Below, in pieces: positions 45,228 to 53,461 of a stretch of DNA of 64,000 nt. The number at the start of each line of letters is the position of its first letter. The first letter of the stretch is position 1. Both the position numbers and the translations under genes were made by a program. The notes below the pieces were generated by a model. That model made no database searches and was not told where the DNA came from. It saw nothing but the letters and a program-made list of their open reading frames with translations. This DNA comes from a virus. The stretch lies in IMG/VR virus record IMGVR_UViG_3300038760_000071, positions 1 to 64,000 of that record; one strand, written 5' to 3'.

Positions 45228-46004
45228 ATGCCTTGCAACTCTGCTCGAATTAATTGCACGCCAGCTGAGATTTTTGCAGCTACTGCAATACCAGCATGTG
45301 GTAAGCTTGTCAATCCTGAGAATTTACAAGCAGAGCAGCTCATATATGATCAATCATATAATGACTTAATTAATAATTTTGGCATTGGGGTACAATATTA
45401 TATTAACCCATTCAACCTATCAGCAGCTAACCTACTATATGGTGAGGAACCAACAAAGGTATTTAGGGGTCCGATTGATATCCAAATGTATATAGAGTTA
45501 GATGAAAACTCTATTAATCTAAGTAAATTTGGTTTTGATGCTGCTGATGACTTTACAGGTTACGTACATATTGATACATTCACTACAGCGGCGTCTGCTA
45601 TTTTTGACTATTCAAGTGTTGGTCAAGATATAGAGCCAAAATCAGGTGACCTTATTGTTATGCAGTCGCTTAGCTGTGATAGACCAAACGGCCGAGGACC
45701 AAAAATATATGAGATTACTGAGCGAAGAGATGATGATATATCTTCAATTAATCCCATGCTTGGTCATTATGTGTATAGGTTAAGAGCTAAGCGATATGAA
45801 TATTCGTTCGAACCTAACGCGCCAAAAGAGCCAGTAAACGATCAGATATATGAAAATGCATTTTCTGGTGTACTCTCTACTAACATACCAGGAGATAGTG
45901 TATCTGAAAATAAAACATACACATGGGATATAAACGATGAATCTCAAGTTAACATATATAACATGGATAACAACGATACAGACATATATGGATCTTACTA
46001 CTAG
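45228..46004 (+). CDS. 14: Neck protein gp14-like
   Basis: 258 residues; T4 gp14 has 256. IGVQYYINPFNLSAANLLYGEE parallels the gp14 segment in which a YY-x-P turn precedes a LhhGE motif. GYVHIDTF and EPKSGDLIVMQ, then KIYEITERRDD, match the gp14 order of strand, KEGDLI and FEI. gp14 with gp13 forms the connector to which tails attach. The convergent neighbour starts 43 nt beyond its stop, with no hairpin seen between them. Confidence 0.75.
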   Translation: MPCNSARINCTPAEIFAATAIPACGKLVNPENLQAEQLIYDQSYNDLINNFGIGVQYYINPFNLSAANLLYGEEPTKVFRGPIDIQMYIELDENSINLSKFGFDAADDFTGYVHIDTFTTAASAIFDYSSVGQDIEPKSGDLIVMQSLSCDRPNGRGPKIYEITERRDDDISSINPMLGHYVYRLRAKRYEYSFEPNAPKEPVNDQIYENAFSGVLSTNIPGDSVSENKTYTWDINDESQVNIYNMDNNDTDIYGSYY

Positions 46005-46047
46005 CCTGTGTTTGAAAGAGGTATTATATTCTTAGGTTGAGCTAGCT

Positions 46048-46536
46048 TTAGTAATACTCATGATCTTGTGACTTCTTCTGTGCATCTGCTGCTGGTTGTG
46101 GAGATGCTGTTGACTGTTTTAAAGGTGTTTTACCCTCTTTAGCCGGTTTTGTAGACATTTCTATCTGACCAGCATCATTCTTTTTGAATATAACGGGGGA
46201 TTTAAATTCGACACCATCAGTATCTGTAACGTATACTGACCAGGTACCCGAGCCTGTTTGGGTGATATCGCCTGGTGATAATCCCCGTTTATCTAAAATA
46301 TCTACAATTTTACGCTTCTCCGGTGTATTATACTCTTCTATGGAATGTGGGGCTCTAAGATCGTTCCTAATATTATCAACTATACTTGCAGCTGTAGGCA
46401 TTGCTGCTCTAGCTAATCTACTAGTAGCTCCTACACCTACTCTAGTAACTCCTTTAGCAACTCCTTTAGCAACTCCTTTTAAAGTTGCAGCAAACCCCTC
46501 AGACGTCAACCGTAATAGTTCTTTTTGTGTTAACAT
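46048..46536 (-). CDS. Late hypothetical protein with amphipathic N-terminus
   Basis: 162 residues. The N-terminal ~45 residues include a Gly/Ala/Lys repeat (KGVAKGVAKGVTRVGVG) like a membrane-active or packaging helix. A compact middle (ILDKRGLSPGDITQTGSGTW) and a disordered Lys/Ser/Pro/Gln tail follow. A TAAATA box lies 6 nt before the ATG. No family recognised; probably a virion-associated protein. Confidence 0.55.
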   Translation of the reverse strand: MLTQKELLRLTSEGFAATLKGVAKGVAKGVTRVGVGATSRLARAAMPTAASIVDNIRNDLRAPHSIEEYNTPEKRKIVDILDKRGLSPGDITQTGSGTWSVYVTDTDGVEFKSPVIFKKNDAGQIEMSTKPAKEGKTPLKQSTASPQPAADAQKKSQDHEYY

Positions 46537-46545
46537 ATAGCTTAT

Positions 46546-47454
46546 TTAATCAACCAACGTATTTAAAATTGTAGCTGCATCATGTATTTCTGCAGATGTA
46601 CTATACATACATTCATGAGGTAAGCCATTAAAGCTGTAATCATACAAATATGAATCAACTGTACCTTCCGGATATTGCTTAGTTGGTACAATATTTGTAT
46701 GAATATCATACCCAAACACAGCTGGCTGTGTTGCAACCCATGCAACAGTTGAAGGTAAGTTGAGCGCTGCAGCTGCATGTTGGAGTGAGGAATCGATTAA
46801 TAATCTCTTGGTCGAAAACAATAATAAGCTGATTAAAATTTTCTTTGGTATAAGCTTATCAACTCGCTGTACATGTTGCAGCTGAGGGTGAGCATCATGA
46901 CATATATGTACTATATGATAATCTTTATGCAATTCATTTACAACCTGCTGAATAACAGTCGGGTGAATATCTCTCATCCAAGAATATGCATATTGTTGGC
47001 TACTCGCGGATGGTGCCGGGCCTCCGAATGGTTGTATAATAAGTATTGGTTTTCCAGCTGGGTTATTAATAAGCTTTAAAGCATCTTCTTGTTCTCTAAA
47101 ATTGCATGTAATATCGGTAGTAGCTTCTTCACTCGATACATTAACTAAATTACACCATGTATTAATTAAATGATCATGCTTACATATATGTGATGTTTCT
47201 TTATACGGCTCATGCGCAAATATTTTAATATCTTTATTATAAATATAATCTTTATAAAAGTGAGGTACATTACCAATTTTAAATATTTTATAAACATCAG
47301 GGTTATTTAAGAAAATCTCTGGCCAAGCGCATACAATAATTATATCTCTGTCTTTATTCTCATGCTTGTAAGCTTTAACTACAGCTGTAGACATTATATG
47401 CTTACCGACGCCACCCTCTATATGAAATAGAGTGTATTTTTTATTTTCCATCAT
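46546..47454 (-). CDS. GT9-like glycosyltransferase (heptosyltransferase-type)
   Basis: 302 residues. The N-terminal GGVGKHIMSTAVVKAY (14-29) is the GT-B start of the GT9 family. The C-terminal half has ILIIQPFGGPAPSASSQ, DYHIVHICHDAHPQLQHV, LLIDSSLQHAAAALNLPSTVAWVATQPAVFGY, matching the nucleotide-sugar-binding half with its SSLQHAAAA motif. It would transfer a sugar, possibly to host LPS or to phage structural proteins. No TAAATA is present at its usual distance. It is transcribed together with late genes on the minus strand. Confidence 0.75.
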   Translation of the reverse strand: MMENKKYTLFHIEGGVGKHIMSTAVVKAYKHENKDRDIIIVCAWPEIFLNNPDVYKIFKIGNVPHFYKDYIYNKDIKIFAHEPYKETSHICKHDHLINTWCNLVNVSSEEATTDITCNFREQEDALKLINNPAGKPILIIQPFGGPAPSASSQQYAYSWMRDIHPTVIQQVVNELHKDYHIVHICHDAHPQLQHVQRVDKLIPKKILISLLLFSTKRLLIDSSLQHAAAALNLPSTVAWVATQPAVFGYDIHTNIVPTKQYPEGTVDSYLYDYSFNGLPHECMYSTSAEIHDAATILNTLVD

Positions 47455-47485
47455 ATATATATATGATTAAATAATATATGGCAAC

Positions 47486-48790
47486 TTAGAGTGAAATTTT
47501 TAATGTGCCACCATCATTCCAAACAACTCCTTGTACACCTGGATCCGCCGTCGAGAGTGCTGCAGCACTTAACCACAATTTATTTGTATGTAACATGTCA
47601 GAGTCTGCTGAAGTAATTGTATTACCTATAATAAACGCGCAAGTATGCCATGGATTCACAAGGTTATTGCTCCCCGTAACATAAGCTCCAATACCCTGAG
47701 CAACGTTGCTACACCCGCCTCCTATAGTAGAATGACTGCCAGTGATTATATTGTTCTCACCACCACCAATAAAAGAATAGCACCCACTGGCAATGTTATT
47801 ATATCCCCCTACTATAGTACTATAAGTATTTGGTGCGTTATTACTAGCTCCTCCACCTACATAAGAAAACATCCCGGCAGCGCAATTGCACTCACCACCA
47901 CCAACTGAACTCTGATCAGCACTCGCCACGTTACAATAGCCCCCAGCGACTGTTGAGTAATTCCCATGTGATTGGTTCTTATAGCCTCCACCAATAGACG
48001 AATAATAATCCGTAGAGCAGTTTTGATGTCCACCTGCTACAGTAGATCTAAAGCAGGAAGATACATTATTGTATCCACCACCAACGACGGCACATGCGCC
48101 TGTAGCTTGATTAGTACTACCACCACCTACAAATGACTGCTCCCCGCTAGACGTATTGTTCAATCCACCTGCAATTGTACTGTGCGCACTTAGAGCGGTA
48201 TTGCAATGACCACCTACAATACTACTAAACTCACCGGCAGCTCTATTATCACAACCCCCTCCAATAAATACATGCGCATTACAACTGTCATTACAAGTAC
48301 CTCCTAATATACCCGAAAAATTACCACATTGTATACAATTATCACACCCACCCCCAATAATTGAGCAACCACCGGTAAGGTCATTATTATAACCACCACC
48401 AACAAATGATGCGTTACCGTTTATATCATTATAATAACCTGCGATTACAGATGAATAAGTACCAGCATTGGAATTTGAATACCCTCCCTGTATACACGTT
48501 ACTTGAAGTTCACCTTGAATGGTCTGCAACCCGGTAAATGTATTTGAAACATTTGTTGAAGCATAGGTTGCAGACCCAGCTGCAAAATTAGTATATGTAT
48601 TCTCCCAATTACCTGATAAAGCTTCAAGCTCAGACGCTAAAACAAATGAACAACTACCGCTTGATAAAAAACTTGTGATTGAATTTAATGGAGCTCGTTT
48701 GGTTACACCTGATTGAACTACAGCAACTTGCTCACTACCTACAAGAGGTGATGTATACTGTGGTAAATCAGATATTTTAACTGTGGCCAT
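47486..48790 (-). CDS. Cys-rich beta-roll tail fibre, YadA-head-like
   Basis: 434 residues from the ATG at 48790, 5 nt after a CTAAATA box; the longer upstream reading runs into the divergent promoter and is rejected. The N-terminus (MATVKISDLPQYTSPLVGSE) is a common phage fibre start. Residues ~90-390 are 13-16-residue repeats of the type S-x-hhGGGxxN, for example SFVGGGYNNDLTGGCSIIGGGCDNC, as in trimeric YadA-type heads. About 25 Cys residues are scattered in the repeats, unusual for such folds. The C-terminus resembles a fibre tip. A receptor-binding role is likely. Confidence 0.7.
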   Translation of the reverse strand: MATVKISDLPQYTSPLVGSEQVAVVQSGVTKRAPLNSITSFLSSGSCSFVLASELEALSGNWENTYTNFAAGSATYASTNVSNTFTGLQTIQGELQVTCIQGGYSNSNAGTYSSVIAGYYNDINGNASFVGGGYNNDLTGGCSIIGGGCDNCIQCGNFSGILGGTCNDSCNAHVFIGGGCDNRAAGEFSSIVGGHCNTALSAHSTIAGGLNNTSSGEQSFVGGGSTNQATGACAVVGGGYNNVSSCFRSTVAGGHQNCSTDYYSSIGGGYKNQSHGNYSTVAGGYCNVASADQSSVGGGECNCAAGMFSYVGGGASNNAPNTYSTIVGGYNNIASGCYSFIGGGENNIITGSHSTIGGGCSNVAQGIGAYVTGSNNLVNPWHTCAFIIGNTITSADSDMLHTNKLWLSAAALSTADPGVQGVVWNDGGTLKISL

Positions 48791-48795
48791 ATAAA

Positions 48796-48803
48796 TATTT
48801 AGT
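48796..48803 (-). promoter_or_regulatory. Late promoter box of the beta-roll fibre gene
   Basis: Minus-strand ACTAAATA followed by tttat and the ATG at 48790; divergent from the early TATAAT of the 48838 gene. Confidence 0.55.
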
Positions 48804-48824
48804 TGCAATGTTGCAATTTTTGTA

Positions 48825-48830
48825 TATAAT
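48825..48830 (+). promoter_or_regulatory. Early -10 box for the nuclease gene
   Basis: TATAAT followed by 7 nt and the ATG at 48838. The leader is therefore likely absent or one base long. Confidence 0.5.
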
Positions 48831-48837
48831 ATAATGT

Positions 48838-49554
48838 ATGTTAAAAGAAACAGATGTCCATTTTGATGAAGCCTCTCATACCTACACGCACAAGACAGTA
48901 GGTAAGTTAACATCGGCAACAACGGTGTTAGGAAAATTTAAAAAACCATTTGATAGATATTACCATGCTAGTAGAATTGCACAGAGAGAATGTGTTGCAG
49001 TTGAGTATGTTTTAGAGACATGGGAACATGAAAAGAATAAAGCTTGTGATCGGGGCACACATATACATAAGCTACTTGAGGATTATATACGCTCCGGTGA
49101 AACAGAAGATCATTATAATTGGTTATATAAAGCATATAACAACGTTGTAGAGAGCTCTATTGGTTCAATTGATAAAGTGTTATGTGAGAATATCGTACAT
49201 AGTACTGAATTTAAGGTTGCAGGTATGGCAGATTTGATCTATAATATTAAAGGTGATAAGTTTATTGTCGGTGATTTCAAGACAAATAAAAAGTTTAATT
49301 TTAACTCACTATATGGTGAACACTTATTAGCCCCTGTAGATCATTTACAGAATTGTGAATTTAATATTTATGGTCTACAGTTATCTTTATATGCATACAT
49401 GTATGAAAAAATGACCGGGAAGAGATGCTCCAAATGTGTTATATTTTATCTTAAGGATAATAATTTTATACCATACCATGTTAATTATATGAAAGCCGAA
49501 GTTGAATTGTTACTATCTAAATTTAACCAGCAGTATAATAACTCAGTAGCTTAA
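48838..49554 (+). CDS. RecB/Cas4-like PD-(D/E)XK exonuclease
   Basis: 238 residues. RecB nuclease motifs in order: GTHIHKLLE (73-81), E124 in STEFKVAGMADLIY, D132, D146-F-K148 in VGDFKTNKK, and QLSLYAYM (181-188). The size suits a single-domain exonuclease with no helicase part. Likely acts in host DNA breakdown or in replication and recombination end processing. First gene of the early plus-strand block, followed by a 67-residue gene at 9 nt. Confidence 0.8.
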   Translation: MLKETDVHFDEASHTYTHKTVGKLTSATTVLGKFKKPFDRYYHASRIAQRECVAVEYVLETWEHEKNKACDRGTHIHKLLEDYIRSGETEDHYNWLYKAYNNVVESSIGSIDKVLCENIVHSTEFKVAGMADLIYNIKGDKFIVGDFKTNKKFNFNSLYGEHLLAPVDHLQNCEFNIYGLQLSLYAYMYEKMTGKRCSKCVIFYLKDNNFIPYHVNYMKAEVELLLSKFNQQYNNSVA

Positions 49555-49563
49555 GTAAATCAA

Positions 49564-49767
49564 ATGAAAATACTTAACAAATATAATGATTCAATTGAAA
49601 ACCTATACACTGCCTTAGACAAAGTTAGAGATGTACTAGACGGATTAGAGGATGAAGAGCTAGACTCTCTAACTGATAGGTTTATTGAACAGGTTGAAGA
49701 TTGTATCAATGACGGTGAGGTAACATGTCATGAGCTCAAGGATTTTTTAGAAAATTATGAAGCATAA
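49564..49767 (+). CDS. Small acidic hypothetical protein
   Basis: 67 residues, strongly acidic and helical (LDKVRDVLDGLEDEELDSL, then FIEQVEDCINDGEVTCHELKDFL). No family recognised. It overlaps the following epimerase-like gene by 11 nt, so the two are coupled. Acidic size and place resemble small early takeover proteins or DNA mimics, but this is only a thought. Confidence 0.6.
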   Translation: MKILNKYNDSIENLYTALDKVRDVLDGLEDEELDSLTDRFIEQVEDCINDGEVTCHELKDFLENYEA

Positions 49768-50602
49768 CGTACTAATATTAGGAGGCGGGTATATTGGCAC
49801 CCATTTATATAAAGTGTTAAATGTATCTAATACTGTTACAATATTAACTAAAAAGGATATAAATTATAATAATAATTACTTCTTTAAAAAATACCTATCT
49901 AATAATAGTTATGACTATGTTATCAACTGTAGTGGATTTTGTGGTAAACCAAATGTAGATCAGGCTGAGGTTGAGAAGGAGAAGTGTTGGGAGCTTAATG
50001 TAACGGGACCAACATCCGTTAATAGTATATGTCGTGAACTAAGCATACCGTATATCCATGTATCCTCAGGATGTATATACACGGGGTATGATAAGCTGTG
50101 GACAGAGAAAGACGCACCCAACTTTGGTGTTTTTAATAATATATCTTCGTTTTACTCTAAATCTAAGCACGCATATGAGCTATCAAATAGTGATTATGGG
50201 CTAACTATTCGAATCCGGATGCCGTTTGATAATGATGTTACATGTAACAGATCTATTTTATATAAGCTACTAAAATATAATAATATTATTGATTTTAGAA
50301 ACTCAAAAACATATATACCTGATCTTTGTAGTTTCATTCAATCCTATATACTCCAAAAAAATAATAATACTGATATAATTAATTTTGTTAATCCGGATGC
50401 ATTGTTTACTACAGAGGTGGTTGATTTACTAACTGAAGCCGGTAAGATTAATTATAAGTGGAAATATGTTAGTATGAGTGATCTAGATATTACAGCAGAT
50501 AGGTCAAATTGTGTATTATCAACTACGAAATTAAAAGAGACATATAATTACACCCCGCTAACTGAAACAGCAGCTATTAGAAAATCTTTAAATTTACACT
50601 AA
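49757..50602 (+). CDS. NAD-dependent epimerase / dTDP-dehydrorhamnose reductase-like
   Basis: 281 residues, extended SDR fold. Nucleotide-binding GGGYIGTHL (9-17), active-site YSKSK (133-137), an upstream HVSSGCIYTG strand carrying the Ser of the triad. Length and motif spacing fit the RmlD/GalE group, and it probably reduces or epimerises a nucleotide sugar. It lies in one run with a nucleotidyltransferase and an RmlB-like dehydratase, forming a partial sugar-nucleotide pathway. Exact product unknown. Confidence 0.75.
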   Translation: MKHNVLILGGGYIGTHLYKVLNVSNTVTILTKKDINYNNNYFFKKYLSNNSYDYVINCSGFCGKPNVDQAEVEKEKCWELNVTGPTSVNSICRELSIPYIHVSSGCIYTGYDKLWTEKDAPNFGVFNNISSFYSKSKHAYELSNSDYGLTIRIRMPFDNDVTCNRSILYKLLKYNNIIDFRNSKTYIPDLCSFIQSYILQKNNNTDIINFVNPDALFTTEVVDLLTEAGKINYKWKYVSMSDLDITADRSNCVLSTTKLKETYNYTPLTETAAIRKSLNLH

Positions 50603-50650
50603 AACTAACAAAGTGCTGGCAATCAACAAAAAGTTAATTATATTAATATA

Positions 50651-51187
50651 ATGTATGACCATGACCACAGTCTATATTACAGGCAACTTAAAGAGAAGGA
50701 TCCAGACAAAACTATAGTTGCGTTCACGGGTGGAAACTTTGATTACATTCACTATGGCTATGTTGTGACCTTCGAAGAAGCAAAGAGACATTGTGATAAG
50801 TTCATTGTTTTCTTGCAGAAAGACCCATCATCAACAAGATATACTAAGTATAAGCCTATTGTACCATATTATGAGAGGTACAAAACATTAATGTCAATTA
50901 AGCATATTGATGAAGTATATATGTATCAAACTGAGAGTGAGCTGTATGATTTAATTAAATTGTTTAAACCTGATATTAGAATACTCGGCGAAGATTATCT
51001 CGGTAAATCATTTACTGGAGATGATTTGCCACCTAAAGTAATTTATACCACTAGATCTCATGAATGGTCTACAACAAAAATTAAAAATAGGATTGCTGCT
51101 ATGACGTATGCACAAAATCCAGATATGTTTAAAGGTATAAATATTGATCAAATTAAAAATAATAACTTCTCGAGTATAGAACAATAG
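50651..51187 (+). CDS. Cytidylyltransferase-family nucleotidyltransferase
   Basis: 178 residues. GGNFDYIHYGY (27-37) corresponds to the GxFDxxHxGH motif, and RSHEWSTTKIKNRI is the RTxGISTTxI-like motif of TagD/RfaE-type enzymes. The last His of HxGH is Tyr37 here, which may alter or reduce catalysis. In sugar pathways such enzymes activate glycerol-3-phosphate or heptose-1-phosphate with CTP or ATP. The gene ends 3 nt before the RmlB-like gene. Confidence 0.7.
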   Translation: MYDHDHSLYYRQLKEKDPDKTIVAFTGGNFDYIHYGYVVTFEEAKRHCDKFIVFLQKDPSSTRYTKYKPIVPYYERYKTLMSIKHIDEVYMYQTESELYDLIKLFKPDIRILGEDYLGKSFTGDDLPPKVIYTTRSHEWSTTKIKNRIAAMTYAQNPDMFKGINIDQIKNNNFSSIEQ

Positions 51188-51190
51188 AGT

Positions 51191-52159
51191 ATGAAAAGAT
51201 ATCTAGTAACAGGTGGCTGCGGTTTCATTGGCTCATACGTGGTGGAAAAATTATTAAAAGATGAAAATAATTTTATCACCGTTATCGATAAAATGGGTAT
51301 AGGTTCATCACCAGATAATATTATAAATGGGCATCCAAGAGTAAATTATATCTTTAGAGATATTGCAACTGGGGATATTGCAGCTGCAATACCATCAGGC
51401 AAGATGGATTATGTGATACATCTAGCAGCAGAGTCACATGTTGATCGATCAATTGAAGAGTCCTCACCGTTTGTGCAAAGTAACGTAGCCGGTACAGTTA
51501 ATATATTGAATTATGTTAAAGACGTTGGTTCTAGAATGGTTCATGTTTCTACTGACGAGGTGTATGGTCATCTAAATCTTACTTCACCACCTTTTAGAGA
51601 GAGTGACTCCCTCCAGCCAAGATCACCATATGCAGCATCTAAAGCATCCTCTGATTTGTTTGTTCAATCATACTTTAAAACATATAATATTGATGTATCC
51701 ATTACAAGGTGTTGTAATAATTATGGTCCACGACAGCATCATGAGAAGCTGATACCTACTATTATTAGATCAATTATATCTGGTAAAAAGGTTCCTATAT
51801 ATGGGAATGGTATGAATATACGAGAATGGATCCATGCAAAAGATCATGCTGCAGCAATAATAGAGGTACTATATATGAATGCTCCTGGCACAGTTTTTAA
51901 TATACCAGGATCAAAACACCTAACCAATATTGATATTACTAAAAAAATTATTGAAATAGTAGAGAAACAATTACCGTCTATAAAGAGAGACGGGGACGAT
52001 TATATTGAATTTGTAGTAGATAGGCTCGGGCATGATTTTAGATATGCAGTCGCGACACAATATAATCTACAAGCAGTTGAATATCAGCAAGAGTTTTGTC
52101 TTGAAGATACGGTTGCACATTATCTTAAAAAATATAGTGAATTAAAACAAATACTTTAA
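51191..52159 (+). CDS. dTDP-glucose 4,6-dehydratase-like
   Basis: 322 residues, typical RmlB length. GGCGFIGS (8-15), HLAAESHVDRS, STDEVYG (120-126) with the catalytic Asp-Glu pair, YAASK (147-151), and RCCNNYGPRQHHEKLIP. These are diagnostic of the RmlB subgroup, which makes 4-keto-6-deoxy sugars. RmlA and RmlC are not in the window, so the phage may use host dTDP-glucose. Its 3' end overlaps the convergent 164-residue gene by 18 nt. Confidence 0.85.
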   Translation: MKRYLVTGGCGFIGSYVVEKLLKDENNFITVIDKMGIGSSPDNIINGHPRVNYIFRDIATGDIAAAIPSGKMDYVIHLAAESHVDRSIEESSPFVQSNVAGTVNILNYVKDVGSRMVHVSTDEVYGHLNLTSPPFRESDSLQPRSPYAASKASSDLFVQSYFKTYNIDVSITRCCNNYGPRQHHEKLIPTIIRSIISGKKVPIYGNGMNIREWIHAKDHAAAIIEVLYMNAPGTVFNIPGSKHLTNIDITKKIIEIVEKQLPSIKRDGDDYIEFVVDRLGHDFRYAVATQYNLQAVEYQQEFCLEDTVAHYLKKYSELKQIL

Positions 52160-52636
52160 GATAAGATCGTCATCAGTTGGCGGGCTATCGCTATCATCTA
52201 CCTCATCATCACCAACCTCTTGGTCATCTTGATACTCCTCGTAATATGAGTATATATCATTCTCACTCCCCTCATCAAATATAGTCGTCGTGTCATCTGA
52301 TGAGGGTTGATGCACTACATATTTGTCCTTAATGTCTGCAACTATAATTTTCTTAAGGAGTTTAGATTCGGTATTTTTTTTAGCTCTTGCAAGAAAATCC
52401 TTTACCTCGTTACTAGTAAATTTACCTTTAAGCTCAACAACAGGGTCCGTATAAGTTCCCCAAATATGAGTCGTTATATACTTTTTAGTAAGTGTGGCAC
52501 AATCTCTAATAACAAAGTATGCCGCTTTCTTTTTAATTTCTACACCAATGTCTGGCTTTTCACTAGCCCTACACGCGGGGCTATATATTTTAGCAATAGG
52601 GTCTGAGCTATTTTCTAGAATTACCTCTTCGAACAT
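52142..52636 (-). CDS. Late hypothetical protein with acidic tail
   Basis: 164 residues. A basic globular N-terminal half (VEIKKKAAYFVIRDCATLTKKY, GKFTSNEVKDFLARAKKN) is followed by a very acidic last ~50 residues (YYEEYQDDQEVGDDEVDDSD). A lone minus-strand gene within the early plus-strand block, with a CTAAATA late box exactly 5 nt before its ATG. No family recognised. Confidence 0.6.
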   Translation of the reverse strand: MFEEVILENSSDPIAKIYSPACRASEKPDIGVEIKKKAAYFVIRDCATLTKKYITTHIWGTYTDPVVELKGKFTSNEVKDFLARAKKNTESKLLKKIIVADIKDKYVVHQPSSDDTTTIFDEGSENDIYSYYEEYQDDQEVGDDEVDDSDSPPTDDDLILKYLF

Positions 52637-52641
52637 GAGTA

Positions 52642-52647
52642 TATTTA
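52642..52647 (-). promoter_or_regulatory. Late promoter box, N5 before ATG
   Basis: Minus-strand CACTAAATA followed by tactc and the ATG at 52636. It faces away from two early promoters just beyond. Confidence 0.5.
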
Positions 52648-52658
52648 GTGTCTAAGGA

Positions 52659-52676
52659 AAGGAACTCTGATATAAT
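52659..52676 (+). promoter_or_regulatory. Early promoter with AAGGAACTCT element (first of a tandem pair)
   Basis: AAGGAACTCTGATATAAT. No start codon follows at 6 nt; the next gene begins 68 nt downstream, behind a second copy of the same promoter. Confidence 0.6.
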
Positions 52677-52721
52677 AGGTAATAGGTGTTGAACTAGCGT
52701 GTATGCCCCTTAAACTACGAT

Positions 52722-52739
52722 AAGGAACTCTTATATAAT
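52722..52739 (+). promoter_or_regulatory. Early promoter with AAGGAACTCT element
   Basis: AAGGAACTCTTATATAAT, with the ATG of the 61-residue gene only 4 nt beyond. Confidence 0.65.
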
Positions 52740-52743
52740 TAAC

Positions 52744-52929
52744 ATGAAGAAAAAATTTCCACGGAAACCGTTTGAGTATGGGAAGTATCTAGTTGAGTAT
52801 AGCGAGGATACTGAGGATATTCTCAGATTTCTAAAGGAAAAGTTGGATACTATAGAGGAAGCAAGATCGGCAAGGGACAAGCTTGTCGTTGAAGGATATT
52901 ACAAACCAAAAATTAAAAAAGTCGGATGA
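52744..52929 (+). CDS. Small early hypothetical protein
   Basis: 61 residues, highly charged and helical (DILRFLKEKLDTIEEARSARDKL), with basic ends (MKKKFPRKPFE and KPKIKKVG). Overlaps the next gene by 4 nt (ATGA). No family recognised. A small charged early protein directly behind a strong-looking promoter is a good candidate for host takeover. Confidence 0.6.
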   Translation: MKKKFPRKPFEYGKYLVEYSEDTEDILRFLKEKLDTIEEARSARDKLVVEGYYKPKIKKVG

Positions 52930-53411
52930 TTATACTAACACCATCACTAGCAATTCAGAAAGTAACAGGCATTGATTTCGATACTCTAAGTAATATAATT
53001 ACTTTAGTACTGGAGAAAAATTTCGATAGAGCATTTTACTATCGTGTGAATATTCACAAATCACGTGACGTAGAACTCTCATCTGTAATTTTACATATTA
53101 ATCAGCATTACCAGAGAGATTTTAAGATGTTACTATCACCTTATGATCATTTAAAGTATAATGAGAATCTGAAGCATAACATTGGTACAATTCTCCATGA
53201 GATTAGACATATCATACAGCACACCCTCTTCCGGTACAAGGTAACTGCAACATTTGAGACAAACGCGGAATACCACAATTCTACAGAGGAGGTTGATGCT
53301 AGAAATTTTGAAAAGCTTACAACTGTTATAACGAATTCATATAAACTCCTAGCGGAGAATGCGCGACAAATATTCGAGAAAAACAACTTAGGAACTCTGA
53401 TACAATTATAG
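52926..53411 (+). CDS. HExxH metalloprotease-like protein
   Basis: 161 residues. LHEIRHIIQHTLFRY holds HEIRH (91-95), a zincin HExxH motif in a helix, and EEVDARNFEK about 25 residues later offers a third Glu ligand as in gluzincin-like minimal peptidases. There is no signal peptide, so it would act inside the cell. It is co-transcribed with the 61-residue gene and followed by another early promoter, which overlaps its 3' end. Target unknown; the motif could also be structural. Confidence 0.5.
   Translation: MIILTPSLAIQKVTGIDFDTLSNIITLVLEKNFDRAFYYRVNIHKSRDVELSSVILHINQHYQRDFKMLLSPYDHLKYNENLKHNIGTILHEIRHIIQHTLFRYKVTATFETNAEYHNSTEEVDARNFEKLTTVITNSYKLLAENARQIFEKNNLGTLIQL
53390..53406 (+). promoter_or_regulatory. 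Early promoter with AGGAACTCT element
   Basis: AGGAACTCTGATACAAT, located inside the 3' end of the metalloprotease-like gene. A ~50-nt A-rich leader follows before the ATG at 53462. Confidence 0.6.
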
Positions 53412-53461
53412 AGTAGATTAGATAAACATAAACAATACAACTATAAACACAAATATATATC

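Noticed and set aside
48791-48922. 44-residue N-terminal extension of the beta-roll fibre
   Set aside because: It would run through the divergent promoters. MATVKISDLP is a standard fibre start and sits 5 nt after a late box.
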